From the NCBI GenBank assembly GCA_031260455.1, contig JAIRJW010000050.1, forward strand, positions 1-49,323: DNA of 49,323 bases, read 5' to 3'. Position numbers and translations under genes: made by a program. The notes under the pieces are model-generated. The model was not told the origin of the DNA. It made no database searches and was given only the letters and a program-made list of their open reading frames with translations. Within the stretch, counting starts at the first letter, position 1; each line of letters opens with the position of its first letter. Shown here piece by piece: positions 1 to 8,136 of the stretch. The DNA is from Fluviicola sp. (GTDB lineage: Bacteria > Bacteroidota > Bacteroidia > Flavobacteriales_D > Crocinitomicaceae).

Positions 1-40
1 AAACACGGCTAAACGGAATTTCAGGCAATAAAATACACAT

Positions 41-64
41 GGAGTAAGGAGTGAACCTTACTCC
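41..64. terminator. Perfect 9-bp hairpin, possible terminator
   Basis: GGAGTAAGG and CCTTACTCC form a perfect 9-bp stem around a 6-nt loop. There is no long T-run on the + side; on the - side the stem is followed by a moderately T-rich stretch. It could end a gene lying left of the window or the leftward GT87 gene, whose stop is about 240 nt away. The rest of 1-300 is AT-rich and shows no gene that I can support. Confidence 0.45.
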
Positions 65-300
65 ATTATGCATAACCTAATTAACTCTATGTGTTGTTTT
101 GACTACTTTAAAACAAAACGATGTAAAATTAATTGTCATTTGTTTTTGTATCATCTTCTTTTTTATTTTATCAAATATTATTTACTAAAAAATATTCATC
201 AATAAATTCCAGTTATCGATGCAAAGAATTGAAAAAAGAAGTCTTATTCAGTAATTAAATTCGTCAAACTGATTGTCATTATTTTAGAACATCATACTTT

Positions 301-1473
301 TTATAAAGCCACCCTGTTTCGAACCATCAAAAAAGTGGTGATAAATACCAGGTTCCCAAGTCCGAGAAAACCATGATCGAACACAAAATCGGAAAGATTG
401 CCCAGTAAATCGGACGAATTGAAAGAAAACAAGAGCATCCCGGTAAAGAAACCCGCCCAGTGATACCATTTTCCGCGATTGATCAGGGCCGCAAACAATA
501 GCCAGATCAAAGGCAGCGATAAAAGGAAATGTTCCGTATCGGTAATAAAGAAATTAGGAATGAAAGCCGCAAAAATAACGGACCAGATCAACGAAATTTC
601 GGATGCTGTTTTCTTTAACCGGTAGATGTCGTTTACCATAAGAGTCGCGAGTAATAAAAGGCAAAGCAATGAAACAAGCCAACCAGCTGGAAATCCCGTG
701 TGAATGCTTACAAGTGAACCGACCGTATTGAAACTGGTCAAATATTCTCCGTGTGCTGCAATGCTTTTAAACCAATCTGTCCAAAGGATCCAGTTTTCTT
801 TGAATCCCAGGTGAAAAGCAGGAACCAGAAAGAAAAAAATGCCCAAACTCGTCATAAGCATAATGGTTTTCACCCGTTTGTTGAAAATGAGTGGTAATAA
901 GACCAGGATCATAATGGGTTTCAAAACGATCATTAAACTCCAGTAAATGACCAGTGGAATTTCTTTATTGTTCAATAACGCTCTCAGTCCCAGGTTGAAA
1001 AATAATAACAGTAACAGATTAATGTTGCCCAAATGCATTTCACGGGTAATATGAATGACAACACAGGCAAAAAGCAAATAAAGCATTCCATAGGAAACCT
1101 TTCTGGATCCGAAAAGCGGAAATCGTTCGGTCAGCATCCGCATATTCATCACAGAATACATGAATGCGAAGGATGATAACAAAATGTGGATGATTTGCCC
1201 GGTTTTGAATGAAAACAAAAGCTGGGGAGAAAAAAGATACAGTGTAAATGGGGGGTATTTGAAGTGTCCTGTATCGAGTCCATAGTTGTGTTTGTATGGA
1301 TTGTTTCCTGCAAAAAAGTCGTGAGTAGCATCGTAATACACCCGGAAATCATTCGTCCAGAGCCGACCGTTCAGTGATTCCATAATGACAAATAAGGCAC
1401 AAAATCCTGCAAAAAAAACAAGGAATATCCAGTCTGGTCTGGTAATTGTTCTACTATTCTTTTGGTGCACCAC
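301..1473 (-). CDS. GT87-family (DUF2029) polyprenyl-phosphate-dependent glycosyltransferase, membrane protein
   Basis: A 390-residue polytopic membrane protein with roughly ten hydrophobic helices. After the first helix comes an extracytoplasmic segment with DFRVYYDAT and, further on, FKYPPFTLYLFSP. An acidic residue after helix 1 and a (K)YPP motif are typical of GT-C glycosyltransferases of the DUF2029/GT87 group, which transfer mannose or arabinose-like sugars from polyprenyl-phosphate donors outside the membrane. The acceptor cannot be told from sequence. The start is GTG-GTG at the right end; the next in-frame Met is inside the first helix and an in-frame stop lies upstream, so the GTG start is favoured. 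The gene stands alone, divergent from the TPR gene. Family assignment is fairly secure; substrate unknown. Confidence 0.8.
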   Translation of the reverse strand: MVHQKNSRTITRPDWIFLVFFAGFCALFVIMESLNGRLWTNDFRVYYDATHDFFAGNNPYKHNYGLDTGHFKYPPFTLYLFSPQLLFSFKTGQIIHILLSSFAFMYSVMNMRMLTERFPLFGSRKVSYGMLYLLFACVVIHITREMHLGNINLLLLLFFNLGLRALLNNKEIPLVIYWSLMIVLKPIMILVLLPLIFNKRVKTIMLMTSLGIFFFLVPAFHLGFKENWILWTDWFKSIAAHGEYLTSFNTVGSLVSIHTGFPAGWLVSLLCLLLLATLMVNDIYRLKKTASEISLIWSVIFAAFIPNFFITDTEHFLLSLPLIWLLFAALINRGKWYHWAGFFTGMLLFSFNSSDLLGNLSDFVFDHGFLGLGNLVFITTFLMVRNRVAL

Positions 1474-1651
1474 GGAGCGATTTCTTGTATAAAAGTAAGC
1501 ATCATTTACAATTCTGAAGTGAATTTTTTAATCTAAAGAATTCCTCAAGGCTTGTCCCGGGGTTGTTTAATAACCTGTTCATAAACTTTCCTAATTCTTT
1601 CAAAGCCTCCCTCAATTTTAGTTAATTTTATAGAAACTCAATATAGCCCCT

Positions 1652-3052
1652 ATGTTTGACTGGGAAGATGATAATGACAACTTTGAAAATCACCTGAATG
1701 ATGATCTGGCGCGTTTTGAGGCGCAGCTGGCAGCTAATTCGGTTGGCTTTTTTGATAGTGACCGCCTGGAAGCCATCATCGATCATTATTTGATGAACGG
1801 AAACTATTCCAAGGGCGAGTTGGCGGCAGAGATCGGAACACAGCAATATCCGTTCAACAGTTTGTTCCAGATTCGCAGAGCTCAGGCATTGTCCGGTCTG
1901 GGAAAACTGAAAGAGGCTCTCGAATTACTGGATGTCGCAGAGAAGACCGATTCCGAATACATGGAATTGTTTTTGACAAAAGCAACCATATTCAGTCAGC
2001 TGCGGGATAGTAAAAGAGCAGTGGCATTTTTTCGTCGTGCCCTGGAACTGGCAGATACGGAAGAGAAAGATGAAATTTACCTCGATCTGGCAACGGAGCT
2101 GGAGCAATTGAGAGACTTCAAAACAGCTGTTGAAGTGCTGAAAGAGGCCATGAAGTCTAACCCAAAGAACGAAGGAGCTTTGTATGAGCTTGCTTTTTGT
2201 TTTGACCAGTTGGGAAACAATGCGCAGGCAATTCAGACTTACAGGCGTTTTCTGGATGATAATCCGTATTCATTTACAGCTTGGTACAACCTGGGGAATA
2301 CCTATTCCAAAGAAGAAAAATACCAGGATGCAATCACGGCCTACGAATATTGTGTCGCAATCAACGACCGGTTTTCTCCGGCTTACTTCAATATGGGGAA
2401 TGCACAACTGACCCTGGAACAATACCACGAAGCAATCGAATCCTTTGAATTGTGCATTGAAATTGACGGAGATGATCCGCTTACGTATTGTTATTTGGGT
2501 GAAGCGAACGAGCAATTGAACAACCTGGGAGTTGCCTGGGATTTTTACCAGAAAGCGCTTTCACTGATGCCAACTTTAGCAGAAGCATGGCTGGGACTTG
2601 GAATTGTAAAAGATTTACAGGGACAGCCGAAAGAGAGTTTGCATTATATTGAAAGAGCACTTGAGCTGGAGCCGGATATGGATGGTTATTACCACGTGTA
2701 TGCAGGTGCTCTGGAAAATGCCGGATTGCTGGAAGAAGCAGAAAAAGCTTACCAGGCTTGTATGACGCTGGAACCAGGTAATGAAGACTGTTTTTTCGAT
2801 TATGTCGACTATTTGCTGGAGCATCGCCCTGGGGAAGCGAAAACTTTCGTAGAAAATTATATCCATAAACACCAGCTCTTTTTTTCTGTGTTGCCGGTTA
2901 TTTACCTGAATTGGGTATCCGGGAATATGGAAGGTGCTAAGTTAGTGCTGCTTGAGTCTTTCAACAAAGATCCTGAAAAAACAAAAGATGTTTTTATTCG
3001 CTATCCGGAATTGGAGGATGTCCAGGAATTAGTAAATTTGACTCGCTCGTAA
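1652..3052 (+). CDS. Tetratricopeptide-repeat protein
   Basis: A 466-residue soluble protein with no signal peptide. An acidic N-terminus (MFDWEDDNDN) is followed by about ten to twelve 34-residue TPR units, e.g. AWYNLGNTYSKEEKYQDAI and AYFNMGNAQLTLEQYHEAI, with the W-LG-Y-A-F-A-P pattern. TPR superhelices bind partner proteins or peptides; the partner is not identifiable. It is the first gene of a tight rightward cluster with the ComA-like, WD40, M50 peptidase and Smr genes (42, 1, 34 and -11 nt apart), so co-transcription is likely. A TPR protein and a WD40 protein beside a membrane protease suggests a scaffold role, but that is inference. Confidence 0.88.
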   Translation: MFDWEDDNDNFENHLNDDLARFEAQLAANSVGFFDSDRLEAIIDHYLMNGNYSKGELAAEIGTQQYPFNSLFQIRRAQALSGLGKLKEALELLDVAEKTDSEYMELFLTKATIFSQLRDSKRAVAFFRRALELADTEEKDEIYLDLATELEQLRDFKTAVEVLKEAMKSNPKNEGALYELAFCFDQLGNNAQAIQTYRRFLDDNPYSFTAWYNLGNTYSKEEKYQDAITAYEYCVAINDRFSPAYFNMGNAQLTLEQYHEAIESFELCIEIDGDDPLTYCYLGEANEQLNNLGVAWDFYQKALSLMPTLAEAWLGLGIVKDLQGQPKESLHYIERALELEPDMDGYYHVYAGALENAGLLEEAEKAYQACMTLEPGNEDCFFDYVDYLLEHRPGEAKTFVENYIHKHQLFFSVLPVIYLNWVSGNMEGAKLVLLESFNKDPEKTKDVFIRYPELEDVQELVNLTRS

Positions 3053-3094
3053 GAGATTTAGCTGGCATAGTTTCAATTACCAATTGTATCAAAA

Positions 3095-3913
3095 ATGAAT
3101 TTTAGTTTATCTTATATTCCGGAACGAACCAGACAACCCCGGAAAAATGGGGTCACCATGATGATGGACAAAGGCTTAAGTTTGAATGAGGCGGAAAATT
3201 TCATTCAGGCGAGTGGTCATTTAGCGGATATCGTAAAGTTTGGTTTCGGAACAGCGTATGTTACAAACAGCCTGGAGGAAAAGCTCAAACTATATCGTTC
3301 TGCAGGATTGAAGCCTTATTTCGGAGGAACACTTTTTGAGGCATTTTATGCCCGTGGACGTTTTGAAGATTATTTGCGGTTGCTGGATAAGTACGACCTG
3401 GATCTGGCTGAAATTTCGGATGGTTCGATTATCCTGAATCACGATGAAAAACTGGAACTGATTCACCGTTTGTCTAAAACCAGAACGGTGCTTTCGGAAG
3501 TTGGCTCCAAAGATTCGGGAATCCTGATCAGTCCGGGAAGATGGATCAAAATGATGAGCTCCGAACTGGAGGCAGGATCCTGGAAAGTGATTGCGGAAGG
3601 GCGCGAAGCTGGGAATGTAGGAGTTTTCCGACCGAACGGTACTGCCCATACAATGCTGATTAATAAGATCATCGCCAAAGTAAAACCGGAAGATATCCTG
3701 TGGGAGGCACCGCAGAAAAACCAGCAGGTTTGGTTTATCAAATTATTCGGCGCCAACGTAAATTTGGGGAATATCGCTCCGAATGAAGTTATTCCGCTCG
3801 AATGCCTTCGTTTGGGACTGAGAGGAGATACCTTCTTTGATTTTCTTCCGGAAGATTATGCGCTGCGCCTGAAACAGGTTAATTCAGACGATCCGGAGGA
3901 GGAAGAAGCATAA
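3095..3913 (+). CDS. Phosphosulfolactate synthase-like (ComA family) protein
   Basis: 272 residues, close to the ComA family length of about 250-270. Family landmarks are all visible: RKNGVTMMMDKGL near residue 17, VKFGFGTAYV near 47, GGTLFEAFYARG near 77, LAEISDGSI near 104, and VLSEVGSKDSG near 132. The TIM-barrel family adds sulfite to phosphoenolpyruvate to give phosphosulfolactate, the first step to coenzyme M in methanogens and sulfolactate in some bacteria. No comB- or comC-like gene is present, and homologues in non-methanogens often have unproven activity, so the reaction is inferred from family only. The WD40 start lies 1 nt after its stop, indicating translational coupling. Confidence 0.8.
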   Translation: MNFSLSYIPERTRQPRKNGVTMMMDKGLSLNEAENFIQASGHLADIVKFGFGTAYVTNSLEEKLKLYRSAGLKPYFGGTLFEAFYARGRFEDYLRLLDKYDLDLAEISDGSIILNHDEKLELIHRLSKTRTVLSEVGSKDSGILISPGRWIKMMSSELEAGSWKVIAEGREAGNVGVFRPNGTAHTMLINKIIAKVKPEDILWEAPQKNQQVWFIKLFGANVNLGNIAPNEVIPLECLRLGLRGDTFFDFLPEDYALRLKQVNSDDPEEEEA

Positions 3914-3914
3914 G

Positions 3915-4808
3915 ATGTTTCGGTCAAAAATGGTATTGAACGGACATGCTGGCCCTGTTTACGCGGCTTCGTGGGATGGACACTTTTTGTACAGTTCTTC
4001 CGGGGATCAATACGTTACGCGCTGGGATCTCATATCCTCTTTACAGGATTCGTCTTTTACCGTGAAGCTGGAGTATGCGGCATACGCCATCGAAGCAAAA
4101 CAAGATCATTGTTTTATCGGTTGTACTGATGGTACTTTGCTGGCAGTCCATACACAGCAGAAAAACATCCTTTGGGAACACAATTTCTTCGGAAATGCAT
4201 GGTTCTCTCTTTTCATTGATACGAATCAAAACTGGCTTATAGCCGGAGATTCCGAAGGAAACCTGTTGGTTTTGGACCTGGAGTCGGGGAAACGGATTTT
4301 GCACCTGCCGCTTGCAGCCGGGAAAATCCGGGCAATTGTCAGGAAAGACAAGCAGTGTTTTGTCAGCACGCAATTGATCGGGATTTTGGTTTTCTCTTGT
4401 GATACCTGGAATGAAACTGCCTCCTGGGGACCGAATGAACTGGGAAGTAACACCATGTATATTGATGAAATTGCCGGTCGGATTATCACAGCTGGAAGAG
4501 ATGCTCATATTGTTATCAGCGATCTGGATTTCCGGGTTGTGAAGCGTATTCCGGCACATTATCAGACCATTTATAAACTGATTGCTGTAGGGAATCAGTT
4601 TGTAACCGCTTCTCTGGACAAAACCATCAAAATCTGGAACTGTGATTTTTCACAGGTGGAACAGCGCATAGAGTTGAGGCAGGGCGGGCACAACCGTTCG
4701 GTAAATGGCGTCGTACAAATCGATGAATATACTTTTGTGAGTTATGGCGACGATAAGAAACTGATCGTATGGCAAAAAGAACCACCGGTTTATTGGTCTG
4801 AGAATTGA
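3915..4808 (+). CDS. WD40-repeat beta-propeller protein
   Basis: 297 residues, no signal peptide. Typical WD blades are visible at the ends: LNGHAGPVYAASWDG with YVTRWDL near residues 8-35, LDKTIKIWNCD near 232, and GHNRSVNGVVQ with DKKLIVWQ at the C-terminus; the middle blades are degenerate. Seven blades would fit the length. Such propellers are protein-interaction platforms. Its ATG follows the previous stop by one base, and the peptidase gene starts 34 nt downstream, so it belongs to the five-gene cluster. Specific role unknown. Confidence 0.85.
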   Translation: MFRSKMVLNGHAGPVYAASWDGHFLYSSSGDQYVTRWDLISSLQDSSFTVKLEYAAYAIEAKQDHCFIGCTDGTLLAVHTQQKNILWEHNFFGNAWFSLFIDTNQNWLIAGDSEGNLLVLDLESGKRILHLPLAAGKIRAIVRKDKQCFVSTQLIGILVFSCDTWNETASWGPNELGSNTMYIDEIAGRIITAGRDAHIVISDLDFRVVKRIPAHYQTIYKLIAVGNQFVTASLDKTIKIWNCDFSQVEQRIELRQGGHNRSVNGVVQIDEYTFVSYGDDKKLIVWQKEPPVYWSEN

Positions 4809-4842
4809 TTCTGAGAAAGAAATTTCATATATTAGTGTCATT

Positions 4843-5793
4843 ATGGACAATAACTTGAATTCACTATATCCGCCAAAACCCTTTTTAGAAAAGGAGCCGA
4901 TCCGTCAGGGACATATTGCTGTGACGGTTTTTTCGATTTTGCTCTTTGCTTTGAGTTTCCTGCTTTTTTTTGACGATCAGTTTATTTTCCTCATTGAGAT
5001 GATTGCCGTACTGGTCATTCATGAAGGCGGACACTACCTGTTCATGAAACTGTACAAGTATGAAAATGTACGTATGCTCTTCGTTCCGTTAATGGGAGCT
5101 TTTGTTCACGGACATAAGGATTCATACAGGCAGCGACAAAGCCTGGTAGTGGTTATGGCGGGACCTTTTCCCGGAATTATCATTGGGATTGCACTTTGGC
5201 TGCTTGGGATGAACTACCAGGTTCACTGGATGATTGAAACGGCACTTCTCCTGTTTGCAGTCAATATCCTGAACCTGTTGCCGGTATTGCCTTTGGATGG
5301 AGGACGCATGTTGAGCATCCTGTTTTTTGAGAAAATTGAATTGTTTCAGGTTGTGTTTTCATTCATTTCATCTTTGGTGCTGATCGGAATCGGGTATTTC
5401 ATGGATTGGTACGTGATTATGATTTTTGGATTCCTGATGGGATTTCAGGTCAGAAGCCTGCACCGTCGTTACCTTATTCATAAAGGCTTAAAAGAAGACG
5501 AGGTCAATTTCAATTCGACTTACGATAATCTTTCCGACCGTTCATATTATTTCGTCAAAAATCATGTGTTGGAACACACTCCGGGGCTGAGAAGATTTGT
5601 TGAAAATATGGAAGGAGAAGATACCAAAACTGTGGTAGCCAACGAAGTGAAGAATATGCTTGTTCCTCCGATGGAGCAGGATATTACGTTTCTGATGAAG
5701 ACAGTGATTTTGATAGCCTGGATTTTGGCTGTTTTTGGCCCGGTTTACCTGATGTGGAGCCAGAATCTTTTTAATAAAATCTATGCAGTTTAA
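4843..5793 (+). CDS. M50 family site-2-protease-like membrane metallopeptidase
   Basis: 316 residues with several membrane helices. The zinc-binding HEGGH motif (HExxH) is at residues 60-64 inside a hydrophobic segment, and the second conserved motif LPVLPLDGGRML (equivalent to the NPDG region) lies near 150. These are the S2P/M50 hallmarks: intramembrane cleavage of transmembrane substrates, often anti-sigma factors or signal-peptide remnants. There is no PDZ domain, and a soluble C-terminal portion precedes a last helix. Its neighbours (TPR, WD40) could be adaptors, which is inference. The 3' end overlaps the Smr gene by 11 nt. Confidence 0.85.
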   Translation: MDNNLNSLYPPKPFLEKEPIRQGHIAVTVFSILLFALSFLLFFDDQFIFLIEMIAVLVIHEGGHYLFMKLYKYENVRMLFVPLMGAFVHGHKDSYRQRQSLVVVMAGPFPGIIIGIALWLLGMNYQVHWMIETALLLFAVNILNLLPVLPLDGGRMLSILFFEKIELFQVVFSFISSLVLIGIGYFMDWYVIMIFGFLMGFQVRSLHRRYLIHKGLKEDEVNFNSTYDNLSDRSYYFVKNHVLEHTPGLRRFVENMEGEDTKTVVANEVKNMLVPPMEQDITFLMKTVILIAWILAVFGPVYLMWSQNLFNKIYAV

Positions 5794-6322
5794 GATCGGA
5801 CAAAAAGTTTCTCTTTTATATGAAAAGGGAGAAGGCATTATTTTGAACCTGGAAAAGAACCGTGCGCTTGTTTCTGATGATTCGGGATTTGACCGTTGGT
5901 TTCCTTTCAATGAACTGGTATATATTCATTCGGAAAAATATGCGGACGATGAAATGACGATCCCGAAAGAAGACACAGAACCGGAAACAACCTTCCGCGT
6001 ATTTCAAGAACGAACCGGGACTAAAAAAACGCGTACTGTTTGGGAAATAGACCTGCATATTGAAGAAATCCTGGAATCGATACAAGGAATGTCGAACACC
6101 GAAATTTTAATGAAACAAATGGCTGAATTTCGGGCTATGTTCAAAAAAGCCAAAAATCAATCGGTATACAAACTGATCGTGATTCATGGAGTGGGAGAGG
6201 GAGTTTTGAAAAACGCAATCCGTACTTATCTGTCACAACAGGACCAGGTCGAAGTGTACGATGCCGATTTCCTCGAATACGGGAAAGGTGCCACTGCTAT
6301 TGAATTTCACCCGAATTGGTGA
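5783..6322 (+). CDS. Smr-domain protein (MutS2-type C-terminal nuclease domain)
   Basis: 179 residues. The N-terminal third (QKVSLLYEKGEGIIL) looks like a small beta-barrel; the C-terminal 90 residues form an Smr domain with IDLHIEEI (DLH motif) and VIHGVGEGVLKNAI (HGxGxG motif), ending in a DADFLEYGKGAT segment. Smr domains in MutS2 and stand-alone proteins nick or cleave nucleic acid. The arrangement matches the small DUF2027/Smr proteins common in Bacteroidota. It starts inside the M50 gene (11-nt overlap), so it is translated from the same mRNA. Nucleic acid target unknown. Confidence 0.8.
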   Translation: MQFKIGQKVSLLYEKGEGIILNLEKNRALVSDDSGFDRWFPFNELVYIHSEKYADDEMTIPKEDTEPETTFRVFQERTGTKKTRTVWEIDLHIEEILESIQGMSNTEILMKQMAEFRAMFKKAKNQSVYKLIVIHGVGEGVLKNAIRTYLSQQDQVEVYDADFLEYGKGATAIEFHPNW

Positions 6323-6608
6323 AGGAATGGAGTCTGAATTAACTTGACTGACATAAAACCACTGGAAAGAGGCGGCAATTTATCCGGATTATCTCCGGAA
6401 TTTTCTCCTCTGACTTTGGTGATTTCATAGCTGGTTTCGCTGATTTTTTCCGCCACTTTATTTGTGATATTCCTGGTATCTCCCCTAAATTTAGAAAATC
6501 TGCTACAATCAAATTACCTGGATATACTTATTCCCTTCTCGTTTATTTTTAATTTACTGATTATTTTCTTTCGCAAATATTATCTGCCGGGACTCCCGGG
6601 TAAGAGTA

Positions 6609-6947
6609 TCATTTGCACAAACAGTAAACAGAATCTTCCGTCCCGAAAGCAAACTCGCCCTGGTGCTCCCAGAAATAGTATTTTCCGTCTTTTGTTTCGT
6701 ACTTCACACCACTTGCTGCGCGCGCCTGTTTCATATCATATTCTCCGTTTAATGACGGACTCTTCACAAATACCTTGATTTTGCTTGTACTATCACCTGA
6801 AATAATGGTAATGCTTTCCTGGAAAGTAACTTTGAAGTGGTTTTCACAGTTGAATTCCATATTCCGGTTCTTTTTGATGGTACGACCGGTGTTTACGCAA
6901 GAGACCAATGCACTTGCAGTAATTAAAATGATTATCAGATATTTCAT
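6609..6947 (-). CDS. MliC-like lipoprotein (C-type lysozyme inhibitor family)
   Basis: 112 residues with a lipoprotein signal: a short hydrophobic stretch then LVSC as lipobox, so the mature chain should be anchored by the Cys. The mature part has features of MliC/PliC inhibitors: NCENHFKVTF near the start, ARAASGVKYET in the middle (the family SGxRY/SGxKY loop, which inserts in the lysozyme active site), YYFWEHQGE, and a Cys near the C-terminus (VYCLCK). MliC proteins protect peptidoglycan from host or predator lysozyme. Length and motif order agree with the family; identity is by eye only. Solitary gene. Confidence 0.7.
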   Translation of the reverse strand: MKYLIIILITASALVSCVNTGRTIKKNRNMEFNCENHFKVTFQESITIISGDSTSKIKVFVKSPSLNGEYDMKQARAASGVKYETKDGKYYFWEHQGEFAFGTEDSVYCLCK

Positions 6948-6994
6948 ACAAACATTTTGATTAAAAGCATATCCTGTACAAAAATGCAGATGGT

Positions 6995-7011
6995 CTGTTT
7001 TCTCAAAACAG
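6995..7011. other. Small hairpin between MliC-like and GNAT genes
   Basis: CTGTTTT and AAAACAG form a 7-bp stem with a 3-nt loop in the 180-nt spacer. It could be a weak terminator of the leftward GNAT cluster. No clear T-run follows. Confidence 0.3.
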
Positions 7012-7127
7012 AGCTGTTTTCAAGACTTTGTAAAGGACTGCAGAGACTTTTCAAAATCATCATCTAAATTCTCGTACGGAGTATAAAGATACGAAAAAGT
7101 GCTTTTCAGACGAAAAACAGAACAGGT

Positions 7128-7628
7128 TTATTCAAATGTTTTGGTCATCACAAAATCATCCATTACAAAACCGTTCCCAATATCCAGTACCTCTTCGCAA
7201 GCAATAGAAAAGCCGTGTTTGCGGTAAAAATCCACAGCTTTATTGCGTTTGTTCACGTTCAGATGAAGATGCGTGTTTCCGCGAAGCAAAGCTTCCTTTT
7301 CGATATGCCTCAGCAAAATTTTCCCGGCTCCCATACCTTGAGTATCCGGAAGAACATATAATTTGTGAATCCGTGTAAAACGAGCTTCGGGGTAGTGGTG
7401 TTCAATACCACAAAAACCGATGGTTTTTCCATCTTTTTCAGTAAGCCAGAAAGCCTGGTTAGGATCCAGAATTGATTGTTCGATATTGGAAGTACTGTAC
7501 ATTCGGTCAAGCATATACCGGATTTGTTCAGAAGTAATGATTTCTTTATAGGAAACGGGCCAGGTTTTTTCCGAAACTTCCTGAATGGCAGGTATATCAT
7601 TGAGTGTTGCTAAACGTAAAGTTATCAT
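7128..7628 (-). CDS. GNAT family N-acetyltransferase
   Basis: 166 residues from the ATG at 7628. This is preferred to an upstream in-frame start at 7649, because the latter would overlap the preceding gene, while 7628 gives a 4-nt spacing. The protein opens with ITLRLATLNDIPAIQEV (GNAT beta1-alpha1). It carries motif A as RIHKLYVLPDTQGMGAGKIL (acetyl-CoA pyrophosphate loop Q-x-x-G-x-G), then HLHLNVNKRNKAVDFYRKHG, the C-terminal strand and Tyr region. GNATs acetylate amines of small molecules or proteins; the substrate is unknown. Last gene of the leftward yrdC-to-GNAT cluster. Confidence 0.85.
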   Translation of the reverse strand: MITLRLATLNDIPAIQEVSEKTWPVSYKEIITSEQIRYMLDRMYSTSNIEQSILDPNQAFWLTEKDGKTIGFCGIEHHYPEARFTRIHKLYVLPDTQGMGAGKILLRHIEKEALLRGNTHLHLNVNKRNKAVDFYRKHGFSIACEEVLDIGNGFVMDDFVMTKTFE

Positions 7629-7632
7629 GATA

Positions 7633-8136
7633 CTAAAGGTCTTTTCCAAAGGAATACATATCGTTGTGATTGAATTCGATTTTGTCCTTGACGTGTTTGA
7701 TTGTTTTAATCAAACCAAAAATGAATTCGTCACAATGCTGATTCAGCCATTTGAAACCATTTTCGTCCCCATCAATGGCAGTGGAAGCGTGGTAGAGGAA
7801 TTCAAATCCGTGAATCTTCAGCCACTGCTGTGCGCTTTCATTGCCTTCGGCAGCGTTGATAAAAGCCATTAAATGCGGATAGCCGTTTTTCATGAGCCAG
7901 TTCCGGGCTTCTTGTTTCAGCAGGATAGCCTGGTTCATGAAGAAAATTTCTTCATATCCGTTTTCATGGAGGAATTTTTCCAATTCCTGGTGCCCCTCCA
8001 GGGCTTTAATCCAGGCCAGGATGATTTTGGTCGGGTAGTTGAATTCTGCAAATTCGATATTCGCATTTTTCGTTTCTACCTTCTTGCGCTTGCTTTCCAG
8101 GGGTTCTTTTCCGAATATGCGTTTAAACCAATTCAT
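7633..8136 (-). CDS. Hypothetical protein with about 35-residue Trp-Leu repeats
   Basis: 167 residues from the ATG at 8136. A longer in-frame start at 8193 would lie wholly inside spmAB; the 8136 ATG overlaps the spmAB stop as TGATG, the classical coupling arrangement. After a basic N-terminus (MNWFKRIFGKEP) come three to four degenerate units around W(L/I)xxxG, e.g. ILAWIKALEGHQEL, RNWLMKNGYPHLM, QQWLKIHGFEFLY and FKWLNQHCDEFI. These are probably helical repeats. I recognise no family. Cytoplasmic by appearance; it shares an operon with a transporter-like protein and a GNAT. Confidence 0.75.
   Translation of the reverse strand: MNWFKRIFGKEPLESKRKKVETKNANIEFAEFNYPTKIILAWIKALEGHQELEKFLHENGYEEIFFMNQAILLKQEARNWLMKNGYPHLMAFINAAEGNESAQQWLKIHGFEFLYHASTAIDGDENGFKWLNQHCDEFIFGLIKTIKHVKDKIEFNHNDMYSFGKDL

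Noticed and set aside
6307..6513. A 68-residue - strand open frame after the Smr gene
   Set aside because: Composition is protein-like but there is no start codon until the last third and no recognised motif; too short to support. The 6323-6608 gap otherwise shows nothing.
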